Source: Symbiodinium sp. CCMP2592
Taxonomy: Eukaryota > Sar > Dinophyceae > Suessiales > Symbiodiniaceae
NCBI GenBank assembly: GCA_905221615.1
Contig: CAJNDT010002046.1
Span: forward strand, 575,001 to 639,000
Length of the DNA: 64,000 nt
Direction: 5' to 3'
The notes under the pieces were generated by a model. That model did not search any database. It was not told the DNA's origin and saw only the letters and a list, made by a program, of their open reading frames with translations. Below are positions 12,733 to 25,081 of the stretch, piece by piece. Numbering within the stretch: position 1 is the first letter of the stretch; each line of letters begins with the position of its first letter. The translations under genes were made by a program, and so were the position numbers.

Positions 12733-13158
12733 GTGTCCAGAGGTTCGCTTTTCTCTACCATGAGGGCAGATGTGCTCAAGCTGAGTCTCAGGATTGCCCT
12801 GGCGGAGAGGATGAGGAAGGCAGATGCTGGAGCAGCATTGTTTGACATTCTCAAATTGCCGCCCGACATCACGAGGCTGTCCGGTCTTGCCAGAGCCGCG
12901 TGCCCGGAGAACCGTGCATTTTGTCAAGATTTGGCAGACCAGAGAAGTTTGGGTCAATTTTCGTTCGTGAGGTCGGACGACAGCAACTCCTCCGACAAGG
13001 CGACCTGGGTGGCTGCCGCGAGTCTCCCAGAGAACCGATTGGGCATGAGGGCATTCGACTGCGTTCGCAAGACTAGCGGAATATGGCATGCTAGGATTCT
13101 AGGCCTACCAGTCCTTTCAACAGCCGTAGTGGAAGCAGGCAAAGAAATCAGAAAATAG
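12733..13158 (+). CDS. ORF of 141 codons, unrecognised
   Basis: The longest uninterrupted frame in the 9.7-14.5 kb stretch. It starts MSRGSLFSTMRADVLKL, has a helical Ala/Arg/Leu-rich N-terminal half (LRIALAERMRKADAGAALF) and ends AVVEAGKEIRK. A related-looking fragment follows at about 13,290-13,385 in another frame (EVFFDSTEARGAKSEKTLRY). Together they could be remains of a retroelement open reading frame, but no diagnostic motif is visible. Confidence 0.3.
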   Translation: MSRGSLFSTMRADVLKLSLRIALAERMRKADAGAALFDILKLPPDITRLSGLARAACPENRAFCQDLADQRSLGQFSFVRSDDSNSSDKATWVAAASLPENRLGMRAFDCVRKTSGIWHARILGLPVLSTAVVEAGKEIRK

Positions 13159-14552
13159 CAGTGGAGTGTGACAGCACTACATGTTTTTACAGAAGCGCGA
13201 ACCACAATCATGTTCACTATGGGAGATCGTAATGCAACTGCCAGTTTCTACGAGCCACCCTTACCCAGACTCATGAGAGAGATAGAGTCGCTTCTGAGGT
13301 CTTTTTCGACTCCACAGAGGCGAGGGGTGCAAAGAGTGAGAAGACGTTGCGATACCTGGGTGCCTCTCACATCGCGGAGCCCCGCTTCAGATCAAGTGCG
13401 CGAAGCTGGCGCAGCCGGACGGCGTGGTCTCGTGGCGCACCGAGACGCCGCATGAGATCAGAAACCAAAGAGCCAACAAACACAACATCCTGACAAGATT
13501 GAGAGGGATCAAAAATTGAGACCTACTGGATCGACGCCTCTATCCCGGTTCCCGATCTGAGTACTCAGGCCGGAAGTTCAGCTGATGGCTTGTTCTGTGG
13601 AGGCGAGGCAAAGAGAGCAGGAGAAGCGTTCCCAGTAACAGAACTACGGGGGCAGTAACGGCGCAAATCATGCGAGGCAACTAGCCAGTTGTTGCCACAC
13701 GACATGTGGCTTCCAGAGCCATGCAGCCAGCGACTCCTAATTCAATGTTTAGAGTTAAGAAGGGTCCCGGTGCGTGGTTCAATCAGACTGCTTTACTGCT
13801 TCCGTGTCATCGAGGGAATGGCTCGAATCGGCACCCAAGACCTGACAGCACGACGTTTGTGCCACAAAGTTTTCGATAGTGGTGCTAGCGATGAATCTTC
13901 ACCTTCTGATGTAGGCATCAGGGTCGTGCGAACCCAGATACTGGAACAGGACGTGTTGCATGGACTGTTGCGGGCGAGGTCGTAGATGCAACAGAGTTAT
14001 CCGGACCACCCGATGGCTGCAGGCAGTCACTCCGCAGGTATTGGACGTGGCCAAGGCAAGGTCTAGGGCTCTAGTTGCTTGGGGATTTAGTGTCTCGAGG
14101 TCTAGGCCCAGGCATAGGCGTTGAGGGTTTAGGGTCTAAACGGATGTCGAGAGTTTCGGGATGTTTCGGGCTTAGCACCCGATGAAGATTTCGATTGCAC
14201 GATTAGCAGTTTCATGCATGAAATCTTGGACTGCAAGATGTTTGATATCAGCAATTGTTCAAGCATGAATTGTCATGATTACATTCGTTACTGCCTTACC
14301 GTGAGGGCATATGTTCTCGCAGCACGTTGTGCTTCTAGTTGTAGCGTATCGTGCAGTATTCCTATGAGAAGATGGTTGCAGTACTGGGTCGACTGAATCT
14401 TGTGTCGCCATGATATTATCACCCTTCTTCTGTCATTGTGTGCATGCCTGTTGCATTTCTGTACAAGTAGTCGTTTGGTTCAGCACGAAAGTGACCTTTT
14501 CGTGTGGCTCGAGTACGACAGCGCAACCTGTCGAGTCGTTCAGGGTTAGAGG

Positions 14553-15209
14553 CTAAAAAGCTTGGATAAACCTGAATCTCCAGCCCAGGCTAACGGCAGC
14601 AACGTGGCTTCGCAGGGACCCCGGCGCATTGGATGTTGGCACACGCCCTGGGAAGGACCAATTTCCTGCATGAGTATGGATACGTCTTGCATGGCCGATT
14701 ACCAACGTACGGCTATTCTTGTCAGCTTTCCGGTCGACTCTGTCATCATTCTCATCGTCTTTCATCTCTTTGTTGTCGCCTCTCGTGTATTCTCGCGTTG
14801 TCGTCTTCAGTGCCAGCAGCAGCAGCAGCAGCAGCAGCGTCACGGGCGTACCACCAGCACCACCACCACCCCCACCACTGCTGCAGCCGCCGCCGCCGCC
14901 AGCACCGCTGCCACAATCGCCACCACCACCAGCAGCAGCATCATCGTCGGCGTCGTCATCGTCATCACCATTACCATCTTCTGCTGTTCCGTCTTTTTCA
15001 TGTTCATCATCATCGTCATCATCCTCAGTGTCGTCACCATATGTCATCATTTGTTCCTTGGGGTGGTCGTCGAACCACTCGTCGAAGTTATGTCTGACAT
15101 CTCTGATGACAGCAAGTTGACCTGCTTGCATTTTCTCGAGGCCCCTTCGAAAGCCATCTTCAAACTGTGTGCTGCGAGCACAGCTTCTGCTGGCCGCTGT
15201 CGCTGCCAT
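14553..15209 (-). CDS. Acidic low-complexity ORF, minus strand
   Basis: A 218-codon minus-strand frame. Its first ~50 residues look like ordinary protein (FEDGFRRGLEKMQAG, VIRDVRHNFDEWFDDHPKEQ). It then runs into Asp/Glu and Gly/Ala tracts from imperfect GAC/GAT and GGC triplets (about 14,840-15,040) and a poly-Leu run from CAG/CTG triplets (14,814-14,837). The N-terminal part may be a real exon; the rest is probably translated trinucleotide repeat. The plus strand is also open here, so coding is not certain. Confidence 0.35.
   Translation of the reverse strand: MAATAASRSCARSTQFEDGFRRGLEKMQAGQLAVIRDVRHNFDEWFDDHPKEQMMTYGDDTEDDDDDDEHEKDGTAEDGNGDDDDDADDDAAAGGGGDCGSGAGGGGGCSSGGGGGGAGGTPVTLLLLLLLLALKTTTREYTRGDNKEMKDDENDDRVDRKADKNSRTLVIGHARRIHTHAGNWSFPGRVPTSNAPGSLRSHVAAVSLGWRFRFIQAF
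14814..14960. repeat. CAG run and CACCAC/GCC trinucleotide tract
   Basis: A perfect CAG run (14,816-14,837) followed by imperfect CAC, GCC and ATC triplets up to about 15,030. Similar CAG and CACC tracts lie at 32,525-32,548 and 41,565-41,615. Confidence 0.85.
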
Positions 15210-15589
15210 CTCATCTCGAGAATCTCGGAGGATGCGAGTCTTGTTGCTGCAGGTACATGGCGACGATCACGACCAATGCTACTCCTGTCCGCCTCTCAAA
15301 ATGTGATTGGTGCTATTCTGGTGTTGAGCATCCCTACACTTTGTGTCGATGCGCGGCAGTCCCAAATGTCTCATACCTTGTGCCCGGACCCCGGTCCATG
15401 AGCCCAGATCGACCTGGAGAATCCGTTGCAGCCTCAGGGGGGCCTTCAAGTTTGATGCGAGCTGGTTGTGCCAGATTTCATGCATGAAGTCTGGTCTGAT
15501 CCTGCACCCCCAGAAAGAGCTTAGACGCGATTGCAGCCTGGGATTATGTGGATGGATGTTGCTTGTCCTGCAGGACTTTCATGCGGACG

Positions 15590-15778
15590 GAGGTGGACAA
15601 TGCCAATGGCCAGATTTCCTTTGGCTCCCTGCGCTGTGCGGGGGGCTCAAGAATCACTAAGCCGCCTGCCTCTCTCAAAGCATTGCTGGGAGATGCCAAG
15701 GCTGTGGGGCCAAACCTGAAGAATCACGAGATCATTGGCAGCTTTGCTCAAGTGTGGGAAAGTGTTGCAGAAAGCGAG
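15590..15778 (+). CDS. Coding-like exon, unrecognised
   Basis: Open frame with protein-like composition: TEVDNANGQISFGSLRCAGG, then SLKALLGDAKAVGPNLKNHE and IIGSFAQVWESVAESE, followed by GTGCCA, a plausible GT donor. A second coding-like piece (MAYNADNASKVVKRRARLVN) follows at 15,825-15,890. No family recognised. Confidence 0.35.
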
Positions 15779-15899
15779 GTGCCACCAAGTCGGCGCTCCC
15801 TGCCCCAGGCTTGGCCACAGCAGAGATGGCGTACAATGCGGACAACGCCTCCAAAGTAGTGAAGCGCAGGGCTCGGTTGGTTAACGAAAGGGAGATGTT

Positions 15900-18717
15900 C
15901 AGCTACAAATTGCCACATGTATGTGAATGTTTGTGAATGTGCATGCATGGATGCACAATGTTCCAGCTTTTTCTTGGGGTTCGGTAGCCGTTTTTCGATT
16001 AAACAAGAATCGAGTACATGGGTGTGTGTATGACCAGGTGCTACTGCATGCAGCGCATGTACCTCGAGCCCGAGGTTGCGGTGTATAGTTAATGTGCGCG
16101 CGCATGGCCATGCGTAGATGAGAAGCTCAGAGGTGTTCTTGGCGCTTGCTGACACGGACAAGCGGGCTACGATGTGCCAGTGCCCAAGTATGCAGGGAAT
16201 TCTGGAGGCTCCCAGGAGCTGAGCTTATCAAGCCAAAGGCACAGAGTACATCGGCATATCGCAGGGCAACTATCACCGAGCCGGGAACCAAGTTGCGTCT
16301 CAAGCCAATCTTGGAAGATGGAAGATGACAGAAAACGAGAGTATGAGACGACCAAGTCCTGGATACGTGTCGGCATCATCGTCCTCTTCAACGAACTCTT
16401 CGAGGCAGACTCCCTCTCGTCAGGACATGTTTTGTCGGCGCCGTGCACCCTAAGGCGCTCATACGTGGAACCTCCACTTCCGTGCGCTACAAGGTCGAGC
16501 ATCGGACGGCGCAGATTAGATGACGGGGGGTGGGGGCTTGCTGCAGGATGAGACTACGAGGCTTGTGCGACACTTCAGGCCTGTCGCCGCAGGGTCGTCG
16601 GAGTGCTTGGTGCATCGCGCATAGATGACCACCTCTCTTGCTAGGAACCTTTTCTGGTTTTGGTGGGGTCCTCAGAGTCTTCTTCGTGGCAAGGAACCAG
16701 TCTGTGCCACAACCCGAGCAGTGACCAGGTTGCTGAACTCTGCCCTGATCCCGGCCTTCGTCAGCTGCACCATCCCAGCACGGGAGCTCGGTGGGGCTCG
16801 GGATAACCAAGGCCCAAGCCCGGGCTGTCTCTCCTAGAGCTTCAACTTGGGGAAGCAGCCTGTGAATCCAAGCGCTGCAGCTACAGCTTTCCCAGGCCTT
16901 CTGGGGTTGGCTCCTTCGAACCCTGGAGATTGAAGGGACGGACGTAGGCCGGAGCACATGAGGATGTGTGTGGCTGAAGAGAACCATGCGAGACTTAGAA
17001 AGGTGGAATGTCCATGCGGCCACGCTCTCAAGCTTGTTCTTGTTCAGCTCTTCAGGGCCTTGCGAGTCACAGCCGCCTTTCTGCAGGGAATGGCATGGTT
17101 GGGTGGGATGCGTCATCACACTCGTCATGGGGATCCGCGTGGTGATTCCTCAGGCAGGACCAGGGACACTTGTCAGCGCCCTTCGCCCATCTTCGCCCCA
17201 GCTTCCACTCTCATCGCTCTTGGTTTCAGGTGCCCGACCTGTTGGCCATCGGATGCCGCCGCTGCAGCCGCTGGCGCAAGGCCAGCTACGCGCTTTTTGA
17301 CGGTGGCGGGGGAATCGCCAGTCGACTCCAGGCCCGGAAGACGATCAGCCAGGCTCGCACGAGACTTCAGGATCTTCAGGGTGCAGCGTGAAGACTCGCT
17401 GTCAACAGGAGGACCTGAAGAACCTCTACGTGAATCCAGAGCTCGGGGCTCAATTTTGGAGGATGTTGGCCTTAGGGCCTAAGCCTGCCTAAGCCTTCCT
17501 AAACCTTCCTAAGCTTTCTCGCCCTTCCGTGCTGCATGGTGCGAGCCTTGTGTTGCTGGTCCACAGCTCTTAAAACATCCAGAATACAGTGGTGTCAGAA
17601 GCGCACAACGAGGTTCCGGCTGGCAGAAGGTTTCGTTGGCGCCTGAGAGCGTCGCTGGCAACATGCCTTCATCACGCCCACTCTTTCGCCCACACTTCCA
17701 CCGTTATCTTTTGTCAAAGCCAGAGAGACCGTCAGCAAGGTGGGGCGGCCTGGAGGGACTTGCAACTTAGGCAGAGACTGCTGTCACTGCGAGCCTTGCC
17801 ATGATCTTCGGCCCGGCGCTACCGCTGCTGTGCGCAGCTCAACGCTCACAGCTCACCATTGCTTGCATCCAGCTCGGGTCCGTGTGGGGTCTACAAGTTG
17901 GATCAAATGGGTAGAGAATACTAGTATATGATGTTTATGTCGCAGTATTGACTTGCACAGAAGATTGCAATGTTGCCTCGCGCAGCCTCGTGACTGGGCA
18001 TGCCGCGATCATAGTTTCTACATAAGCTCATCCAACCTCAATGGGCCTGACATGTCCTGAGACAGACCAAACAAGTTCATTTCGGCTCCTCGCAGTCTGG
18101 TGCCGACGTTCCGGTTTGTTGCAAGCGACAACCCTTGCAAAACAGGCTGATGAACGAGCAAGCATCCTTTCGGAAGATTGCAGCTTACCTTGTTTAGCTG
18201 GCTCATGCCCTCAGGAATGTTCTCGCTGCTGCTTCTTGCTTCACCCGTCAGGGGCTGGGAGCGTGTCGCTTGCTTCTCTGAAGCTTTCTGTAGGAGCCCA
18301 GAAGTTGCTCGATGCTACGGAGACGATCTTCCTTGCCCCAAGCACGCCTCCCCCCATCGCCTATCTCTCGCGAGGTTATTTGGTCGACTGGTATGTGTTC
18401 CTACGCCACTCACGACGACCTCCCATGTTCGACGAGACGATTGCCCGTGTTTGCGTGCGCTTGGCATCTTGAGGGCCAGAATGGGTCGCTGGCTCATCAG
18501 CCTGACGCAGTGACCTCAATTGAATGCATGCTGTTGCCGTCTGCGAACCACGAGTGCGCAGTGCCTCAGCATGACCCAGCCCTCTTCTCGTTTGACAAGA
18601 CCCGATACTGCAAGAAACCCGTGGAAATCTGGTGCCCGATCCGCATGGCCAGGTGGACCATTTGCTGCTCGGATTGGTTCTCCGCTCTGTTGGGCTCTCG
18701 TTTGACTGCATCTGCAG
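15900..18717. other. Weakly coding stretch, nothing recognised
   Basis: The best candidates are about 16,320-16,440 (EDDRKREYETTKSWIRVGII then VLFNELFEADSLSSG) and 17,230-17,391 (VPDLLAIGCRRCSRWRKASY after a TTTCAG acceptor). Each has competing open frames. They may be upstream exons of the gene ending at 19,156. Confidence 0.35.
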
Positions 18718-19156
18718 AAGTTTGTGGGCAGTTTTGGGCCATGGATGGGCGAGGCTGCCAGCATCCTTGTGTGGGTGGATCCGCCCGGGTCCTGCCAGAA
18801 CCCACCATACTACACATCATGAGGAGATGCGGAGCCATGGCATGAGCCCAGTGAGCCCAGGGTCCTCTTTGTGTCAGATGTGGCGGGATGCCGGAAGCTC
18901 GAGCGGGAAAAGTTGATGCGGCAATTTGCGATGCTCAATTTTCAAGACAGAGACTCTGAGACGCCGTTTGAGGCAGTTTTTCTGAAGACGACGTCAACAC
19001 CTTCAGGGAAAAGTACTTCATGTAGTGGCCTTGAGCATTGCAGCGACAAGAGTGGGCACCAAGTTCGTTCCCTTCAGAATCGTACAGTGCAGCAGGGAGA
19101 ACTTCCGGATGTTCGAGCTGTTCGTCAACCCAACCTGCAGCGAAGGGCCCAGCTAG
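18718..19156 (+). CDS. 3' end of an unrecognised multi-exon gene
   Basis: Three exons join in frame. Exon 1 from 18718 reads KFVGSFGPWMGEAASILVWV and can end at a GC donor near 18,780. Exon 2 (18861-~18972) reads VLFVSDVAGCRKLEREKLM then RQFAMLNFQDRDSETPFE with a GC donor. Exon 3 (19007-19156) reads GKVLHVVALSIAATRVGTKF then VPFRIVQCSRENFRMFELF and ends CSEGPS with TAG. Alternating hydrophobic strands and amphipathic helices look like a folded globular domain. I do not recognise it. Exons upstream of 18,718 were not found. The GC-AG introns match those of the GlnRS gene, which supports a real gene. Confidence 0.5.
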
Positions 19157-19159
19157 GAA

Positions 19160-20912
19160 TGGAAACGTTGAGAGCGTCGGTCCGTGTCCCCTGTTGAATC
19201 CTGTAGATTGTGCGGGTTCTGTCAGTTCAACTCCGACTGATACCCCCCACCCAAACGAGGGACGATTCAACCGAGCCTTCTGAGATCCGACCGCTTGGTT
19301 CTTCGGCTTCCTCCCGGGACTCTCCGCGGTCGGGGACCCAAAGGGACTTTACAGGAGGGGGGTCCGGTGGAGTCAGTGTTGCACGAAAGGGGCAGAAGTT
19401 GCTGTAGGGTGCGTGGCTTCTGCGATGATTGCCCAGGTCGGCTGCCTGCTGGTTTTGCCGAACCTCACCATCTTGAGGCCATGCCTGTACGTACAACATC
19501 GTGTGACGTCACGAAATGCTGCAGCACATCGACGGAAGCTTCGTATAATGCTGACGCTAGCATGCAGAGTCAGAGAGTGCCTGAGGTCCAGCTTTTAGAT
19601 TGTCATCCCCCGTGCTAAGCAGGTCGCTTTTGCTGGTGCTGTGCAGACGCTGTCGGTCAAAGGCCGCAGCTCTCGTTCCACGATGTTGTTCTTTCACGTT
19701 GCAGAACTTCCCCCTCCGCTTGCCCCATACACCAGCTATGCCCGGGCTCAGACCGGCTACCTCTATGATGACGTTGTCCAGGCAGGATTCCTAGCCTCAC
19801 AGTAGCGATAACGGTTAACGAGGCTAGGGCCAGGGCAAGTTTCAGACTACCCTAAGCAGTGTCTGAACAGTGCCTAGCGGCTCCATTAGAGTTTAGGTGT
19901 GTAAAGCAAAAACACTGCAAAGTCAGAGCGTCCCATGGCCCTCTGGGTCCTAGGCACGGATGCAGCGCAAGCTGGTGCCTTCCTATCAGCCCAGGGTACG
20001 TTTCTCAGCAAAGAAAGCCGTTCGGATGTCCATTTCGTTTCTCGGGTCCTTAGCAGGGAGGGAAACCGAGAAGACTTGTGGAAAGTGGGCATCTGCCGTC
20101 AGAACGGAAGCCACCGTAGCGAAGCTTCGGAGATCTCACTTTGTTGAAAGAACACAGAGGTCCATCCGGCGTACCAGTCTGCCTTCAAGCTGATGGACTT
20201 GACTGCCAACTTCAATGAGCAGGGGCTAGGGCCCCATTATGTCTCTTCGGTACAGCGTGGGCGGTCTGGCATGAAGTGCTACTTGCCATGCGGGCAGGTC
20301 ACCTCTGGACCATCTTTTCCAAACCTTGCCCTAACTTTAACACTCTAATGAAGCCTCACGCCCAGAAGACTCCACCCCACCCCCAAAAAAAACAAGCCTT
20401 AAGGGCCCAAGACACACTTCCCCATCCGATAGCTTTGTCAGAGTTTCATGGAAACTGCTGCCCAGGCTCAGTGATAGCTCGGAAAGTCGAGCTTCCACGG
20501 ACTCCGAAGGGGGGAGGTCTCTTAAACAGGGGTGGTCCTGAAACAAGGATTTCCCGAAATAGGGATCCTGCTACTTAGCATCGTTTCTTTTCGCGGTTCT
20601 TTAACGTATGTTGGTATGTGGCTGAATCTAGCTCTGCGTCGCTGGACGACCGAAAAACAGAGACGTGATGCAGGCTAGCGTCAGGCAAACCAGCAAGCAA
20701 CTCCGCATTGTGACCGTCTTTGAAGATCAGCCTATGTACTTCGCAGGCTTGATCTAACTGCTGCAGATAGCAGCACTACACCCTGTCCTCGTCGTCGTCC
20801 CCGTCCTGATTCTCGTTATTCGCAGTCTCTGTCGCCGTCATTCCGCGACATTTCTCGGGTATCCGGAAAGCTGCCAACAAGACTCGGTAAAAGCCACCAT
20901 GCAAACCATTGG
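19160..20912. other. No supportable gene
   Basis: Short open frames only; nothing with a family motif or convincing splice phase. Confidence 0.5.
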
Positions 20913-21520
20913 CGCTTTGTAGAGGGAAGAGTTCCGCCAGAGCGGCCAGAGCAGGACCTGGCATCAGAAGAGGGCGAGGAGCAGGAAGACAACACCCTGG
21001 CGGCGACCATCTTCGGGAAGGAGTACGAGAGTGGGAGCCTCATCTGAGGACCTTTCTGGTGTTCTTGTTCCTCCGAAACAGCGGCCAGAGCTGTGGCAGG
21101 CATGGAGTATTTCAAGCGAGAGAAAGCTGAGAAGAAAGCGAGGAAGAAGGAGAAGAAGGTGGAAGCTCCTTGTCTCCGTCCCGGCTGCCTGCGCTGTGTG
21201 ATGGTTGCCTGGTCAGGAGAAGGGTGGCGGAGACGACAGCGAGAAGAAGCCCCGCAGCCAGCTGTATAGGCAGACAGAGCACTGTATACGGCCAAGTGGC
21301 TCCGTTCATGAGGCACAAGAAGAGAAGAAAGAGCAAGAGCACAGACCCTTTCATGGATGACGATGTCAATCCATACGCAACTCGTCGGCATGTGTTCTTT
21401 TCCACATCGGTTCCCCATCAGATAGTTTCGGCAGCTAAATTCTGAACAAAGCAGGATGCCGGTGCAAATGACAAGCACAAAAAGAAGAAAAAGAAGGATA
21501 AAGGGAGCAAGAAAGACGAG
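20913..21520 (+). CDS. Acidic then lysine-rich protein, three exons
   Basis: Exon 1 (about 20,913-21,036) reads WRFVEGRVPPERPEQDL then a Glu-rich run and ATIFGKEYESG. A 63-nt GC-AG intron (21037-21099) splits a Ser codon exactly and leads to MEYFKREKAEKKARKKEKK (exon from 21100). A third exon, about 21455-21520, reads DAGANDKHKKKKKKDKGSKK and is followed by a GT donor. The charge pattern suggests a disordered, possibly nucleolar or RNA-associated protein; that is inference only. The gene lies 2.8 kb upstream of the first placed GlnRS exon on the same strand and could be separate or contribute an N-terminal extension. Confidence 0.5.
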
Positions 21521-24313
21521 GTCTCACACAGCGGTGAAACTCAGCGACAGAGGTTGGAGTGACTCTTCACCTGTTTAGCCTGCTTGGAGGCACAGTTTTC
21601 TGAAGCGAAAGAGCTGCACGGGTCTGAGTGGTTGACAATACGGCCTGAATTTGTTCATGACGCCCTTCTAGTGCGTTCAGTGCTTCAGGGCCGGCATCAT
21701 CGACTTCTGATCGCAGTTAACGTTTAATGCCTGCGGCCTGGAAACACAACGGGCGGCAGGTTGCCGAAGGACACCGGCATGAAGAGCGAATTGCGTTTGA
21801 TCGCCGGACTGTACAAAGCGGCCCGGGCCAGTTTCCAAGTGGCCCTGCCTCCGACTCTCTACCTTTCAGACGGTTTCCCCCGAAGAGTGGCCCCCGACAC
21901 AGCCGGACTTGGAAGGTAAGAGTCTGAAGTTAACGAGACTGCGCTGTCACCGAAAATCGGACAGACCCAGTGCAAGTTAATGGGGAGCTTGTTGAGAGCG
22001 ATCGCTTATCCGACAAAAGATGCGCCGATTTCGATCCAAAGCGCTGGCTGGAGGCATCTCATCGAAGCAAAACGTGTGGTGACAAACCGGGTCGAACCAA
22101 AAGAACTGATGTCGCCAGATTGTTTCAGGTCGCGGAGACTTGTCTTCAAGGGTCAGCACGCATGCCATGTTCGCTGCACACAGGTCCGAAAGGTAGGGCT
22201 CAACAGGAAGGAAGGAGCTGACATGACCCCCCCCGCAACACAGCTGCTGCTGCTACACCTACTACTACTACGACGACTACGACGACGACGACGACGACTA
22301 CTACTACTACTACTACTACCACAACGAGCACCAGCACCACCACAACCATGCAACCCACGAGAATGGCAGCTTTCGCCACTGCATCGACAAGAACCGCAAC
22401 AGCCAGCAACAGCAGGGAGCGCACTTTCATGGTCACCTCCGTTGTCATCATTTTCACGAGCAGTAGCAGCATAGCAGCAGGTGGGAGCAGGAGTTTGCAA
22501 GGTAGAGCCAGAGACGAGCCAGAAAGCCAATGCCTTGTGCCGGCTGCGGTGGTTGCAACTTTCTTCCGGAGCTCGAACGCCCTGTTCCTTCCTTCTGTTG
22601 GCTGTCTGTGACGGGGCTGCGAGTGGTCCAAGATTACTTATATGGTTTATATGGCGGCATTCCCCATGTCATATTAGGGGGGCTTCCCTCGACATGCAGG
22701 CAGCCGCAGGATACCGTGTGAGACACAAGTTTCTTTCATTGCACAGGCATCGATCGCAACAGAACAACAGAATGGAGCGACCACTGCGCAAGCTTGTCGT
22801 GGATTGACTCTTGCCGACTGCCATTAGGATTCAGTTACAAGACGTTCTCAAAAAGTCTATGTCAATGCCGGTCGATTGCTTGTTACTTGCAGCTTCTCGG
22901 CTTGTAGGCAGCATGATGGCAGCATGATCCAGTTGTAGCGCATGCCTCTGCCGATTCTTGCGCTGTGCCAGACTCATGGACTGCTCATGCCAACAATCGG
23001 GTCTAGCTAGCACAGTCTGTTCGCAAGCTGGGAAAGGACGAAGTGATTTCCTAGTGTTGCCAGTGGGGACAGCATAGCTCACACCCTAGTGATGCGCAGC
23101 ACCTCATGTACACTTCTGCGCATCACTGAGCTACATAATCCAAACACCATATTGAAGAGCACGCCCCAAAGCATCAGCAAACCAGAAGCTTTGCCGTTTG
23201 ATGTCATCTCTGCAGAAGATGGCAAAGATACTGGTGCAGGATGTACCAGTGACAATGATGAACCCCAACATGCTGAGTGCAAAATCAGCACTCAGTCCGG
23301 GCGAACCCTGTCAGCATTAAGTTCATGGTTGCTCTGATATTTGCCGTCTTTTTTTAGCCGGGGACTTGTGCGCTGTCGTGGCAAGGAGCGTGCTGGGTTG
23401 AGCCGCTTGGCTCCCCGTCGTGTCGCCTCGCACTCTGCTCGAGTTGCCGGCGATGCGACGAAGGCCTTCGTCTGGTTCTCCAACCATATCCGATATGATA
23501 TCTTATATGCTGTTCTTGAACGTTGTGCATGATGTCATGTACTATCTGTTGTAATGGTATGTTGTGTTCTATGCATATGGCATAGATTTGCATATCGTAC
23601 GTTACACATTTACAGTGCTTACAATATACGTTTGATATACGATGCCAAAACATGCATGGCACATTGCATATCGTTCGTTTCAGGTAACATGTAGCAAAAG
23701 GTGAACATCGGATCTCAGGGTGCGGTCGCAGCCTGGGAGCATCAGTGTGCTCCTGGAGAAGCAACACGTCGGTGGATGCAAAGTCAAAGCCTCAAGATTT
23801 CGAAGATGCAGTCCAGTCCTTGAAGCATCATGTCGCCATGGAAAGGACAAGTTTCTGATTCTTTCGGTCTTCTACGATTTTGGCAGAATCTGGGCTCTGT
23901 CAGTAAAGGCAGTGTGGTTCGGATTTTGTGCAGGCGAAGCTTGAGTGACGTGTAGTCCACAGAGTCTGCAGTGTACAATAGAATCGTAGAGGTGCTGCAT
24001 AAGACACAACACTTCTATATGAACCGTGCGAAATCATGTACTGTATGTACGTATGTATGTCACTGTATGTTTGCAGGTCTGTGCAACAGCAATCAATGAT
24101 ATGCTTGAAATTACACTTCCGAAAGTGCCCTGCAGGCCGTGTACTCGGTGCTCCTGCTTGGCAAGGAGCTGAGAGGAACGTCGGCTAGTACTGGTTGATT
24201 TGGTGCCAGCAACACCCGAAAATGGAAAGGTTACACATGCGTAGGGCAGGCGGCACTCCGAGTAAGAAGATCTTGCAGAATCCGAGGCGGCTGCCGTGCC
24301 TTGCTACCAAAAG
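21521..24313. other. No firm gene; possible early GlnRS exons
   Basis: Contains the trinucleotide tract at 22,240 and an AT-rich patch at 23,490-23,690. A possible exon at about 24,076-24,130 reads VCATAINDMLEITLPKVP after a TTGCAG acceptor and could be N-terminal GlnRS or its upstream neighbour; I cannot confirm it. Confidence 0.4.
22240..22330. repeat. CTA/ACG trinucleotide tract
   Basis: Alternating CTACTACTA and CGACGACGA triplets. They translate as homopolymer-like runs in several frames, which explains long but meaningless ORFs here. Confidence 0.9.
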
Positions 24314-25081
24314 CAAGAAGCACTCGAGGCGATACTGCAAGCATGGGAAGGGGGCAAGGGGCCCAAGGGGGCTGCACCGGACGATTCCAAACAGGCAGTT
24401 CGCGGACACTGGTGGCCGCGCAGGCAGACGGCGCTCTGCGACTCTACGACTTTGTGAATGAGAGAGTAGCTGGTGGGCATGTCAGGCCGCCGACGTTGCA
24501 GAGGCCGGCAATTTCGTGGAGGCCGATGTTGTGTTCCAAGAATCCAAAAAATCCCGGCCGACTCCAATTGCAGGACATTGTCGTGGGAGACATCGAAAAA
24601 GAGACGTATGCAGGCTGGACGGCTTCTTATTTTGGGAATGGCAGCGTCTCGCTTTGACCTGGCACGCAGGTCGGGTACATACTCGCTTTCCTCCCGAGCC
24701 AAATGGTTACTTGCACATTGGCCTCTTAGCCTTCTTAAACTTCTTCAGACGAAACGGAGCTGGCACAGCCCACAGCTGGAGGTCATGTCAAGTCGATCTG
24801 CCTTAATTTTGGCATCGCGCTGGACTCAGCCCACTGTTGAACTCTCCCCAGATTCTTTGCCCGACTCACTCGATCGCAGAGGCACAGAAGTTTGATGGCA
24901 AGTGCAACCTGAGATTTGATGACACGAACCCGGAAAGCGAGAAGCAGGCGAGGAATGCAGCTTCATGCTGAGATGTTGGTTGCAGTCTTCGCAGTCGAAG
25001 TCCTTAGGCTCTGCAGGACCTCGGATCTGCGCAGCTTGCTTGAAAGCAGGAGTTCATTGACAGCATCCAGGAGGATGTGAG
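24314..25081 (+). CDS. glnS: GlnRS exons 1-7: N-terminal linker and catalytic HIGH region
   Basis: Hand-mapped exons: 24314-24394 (QEALEAILQAW, then a Gly/Lys-rich stretch ending DDSKQ), 24504-24521 (AGNFVE, 18 nt), 24574-24613 (DIVVGDIEKETYA), 24670-24720 (RVHTRFPPEPNGYLHIG), 24782-24816 (HVKSICLNFGI), 24882-24947 (AQKFDGKCNLRFDDTNPESE then KQ) and 25050-25081 (EFIDSIQEDV). All join in frame. The HIGH-class ATP-binding motif is split so that the exon ends on the first base of the Gly codon after HI. Every intron here starts GC and ends AG, with lengths of 109, 52, 56, 61, 65 and 102 nt. The NFVE-DIVVGDIE stretch aligns with the helix that precedes the HIGH motif in bacterial GlnRS. The true start codon lies upstream and was not found. 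Confidence 0.92.

Noticed and set aside
20816-21478. 220-codon minus-strand ORF over the lysine-rich gene
   Set aside because: It is the reverse shadow of the acidic/lysine-rich exons; the plus strand has in-frame splice joins and the minus product (Ser/Leu-rich) does not look like protein.
22200-22631. 143-codon minus-strand ORF with a long poly-Val stretch
   Set aside because: It is translated CTA/ACG trinucleotide repeat.
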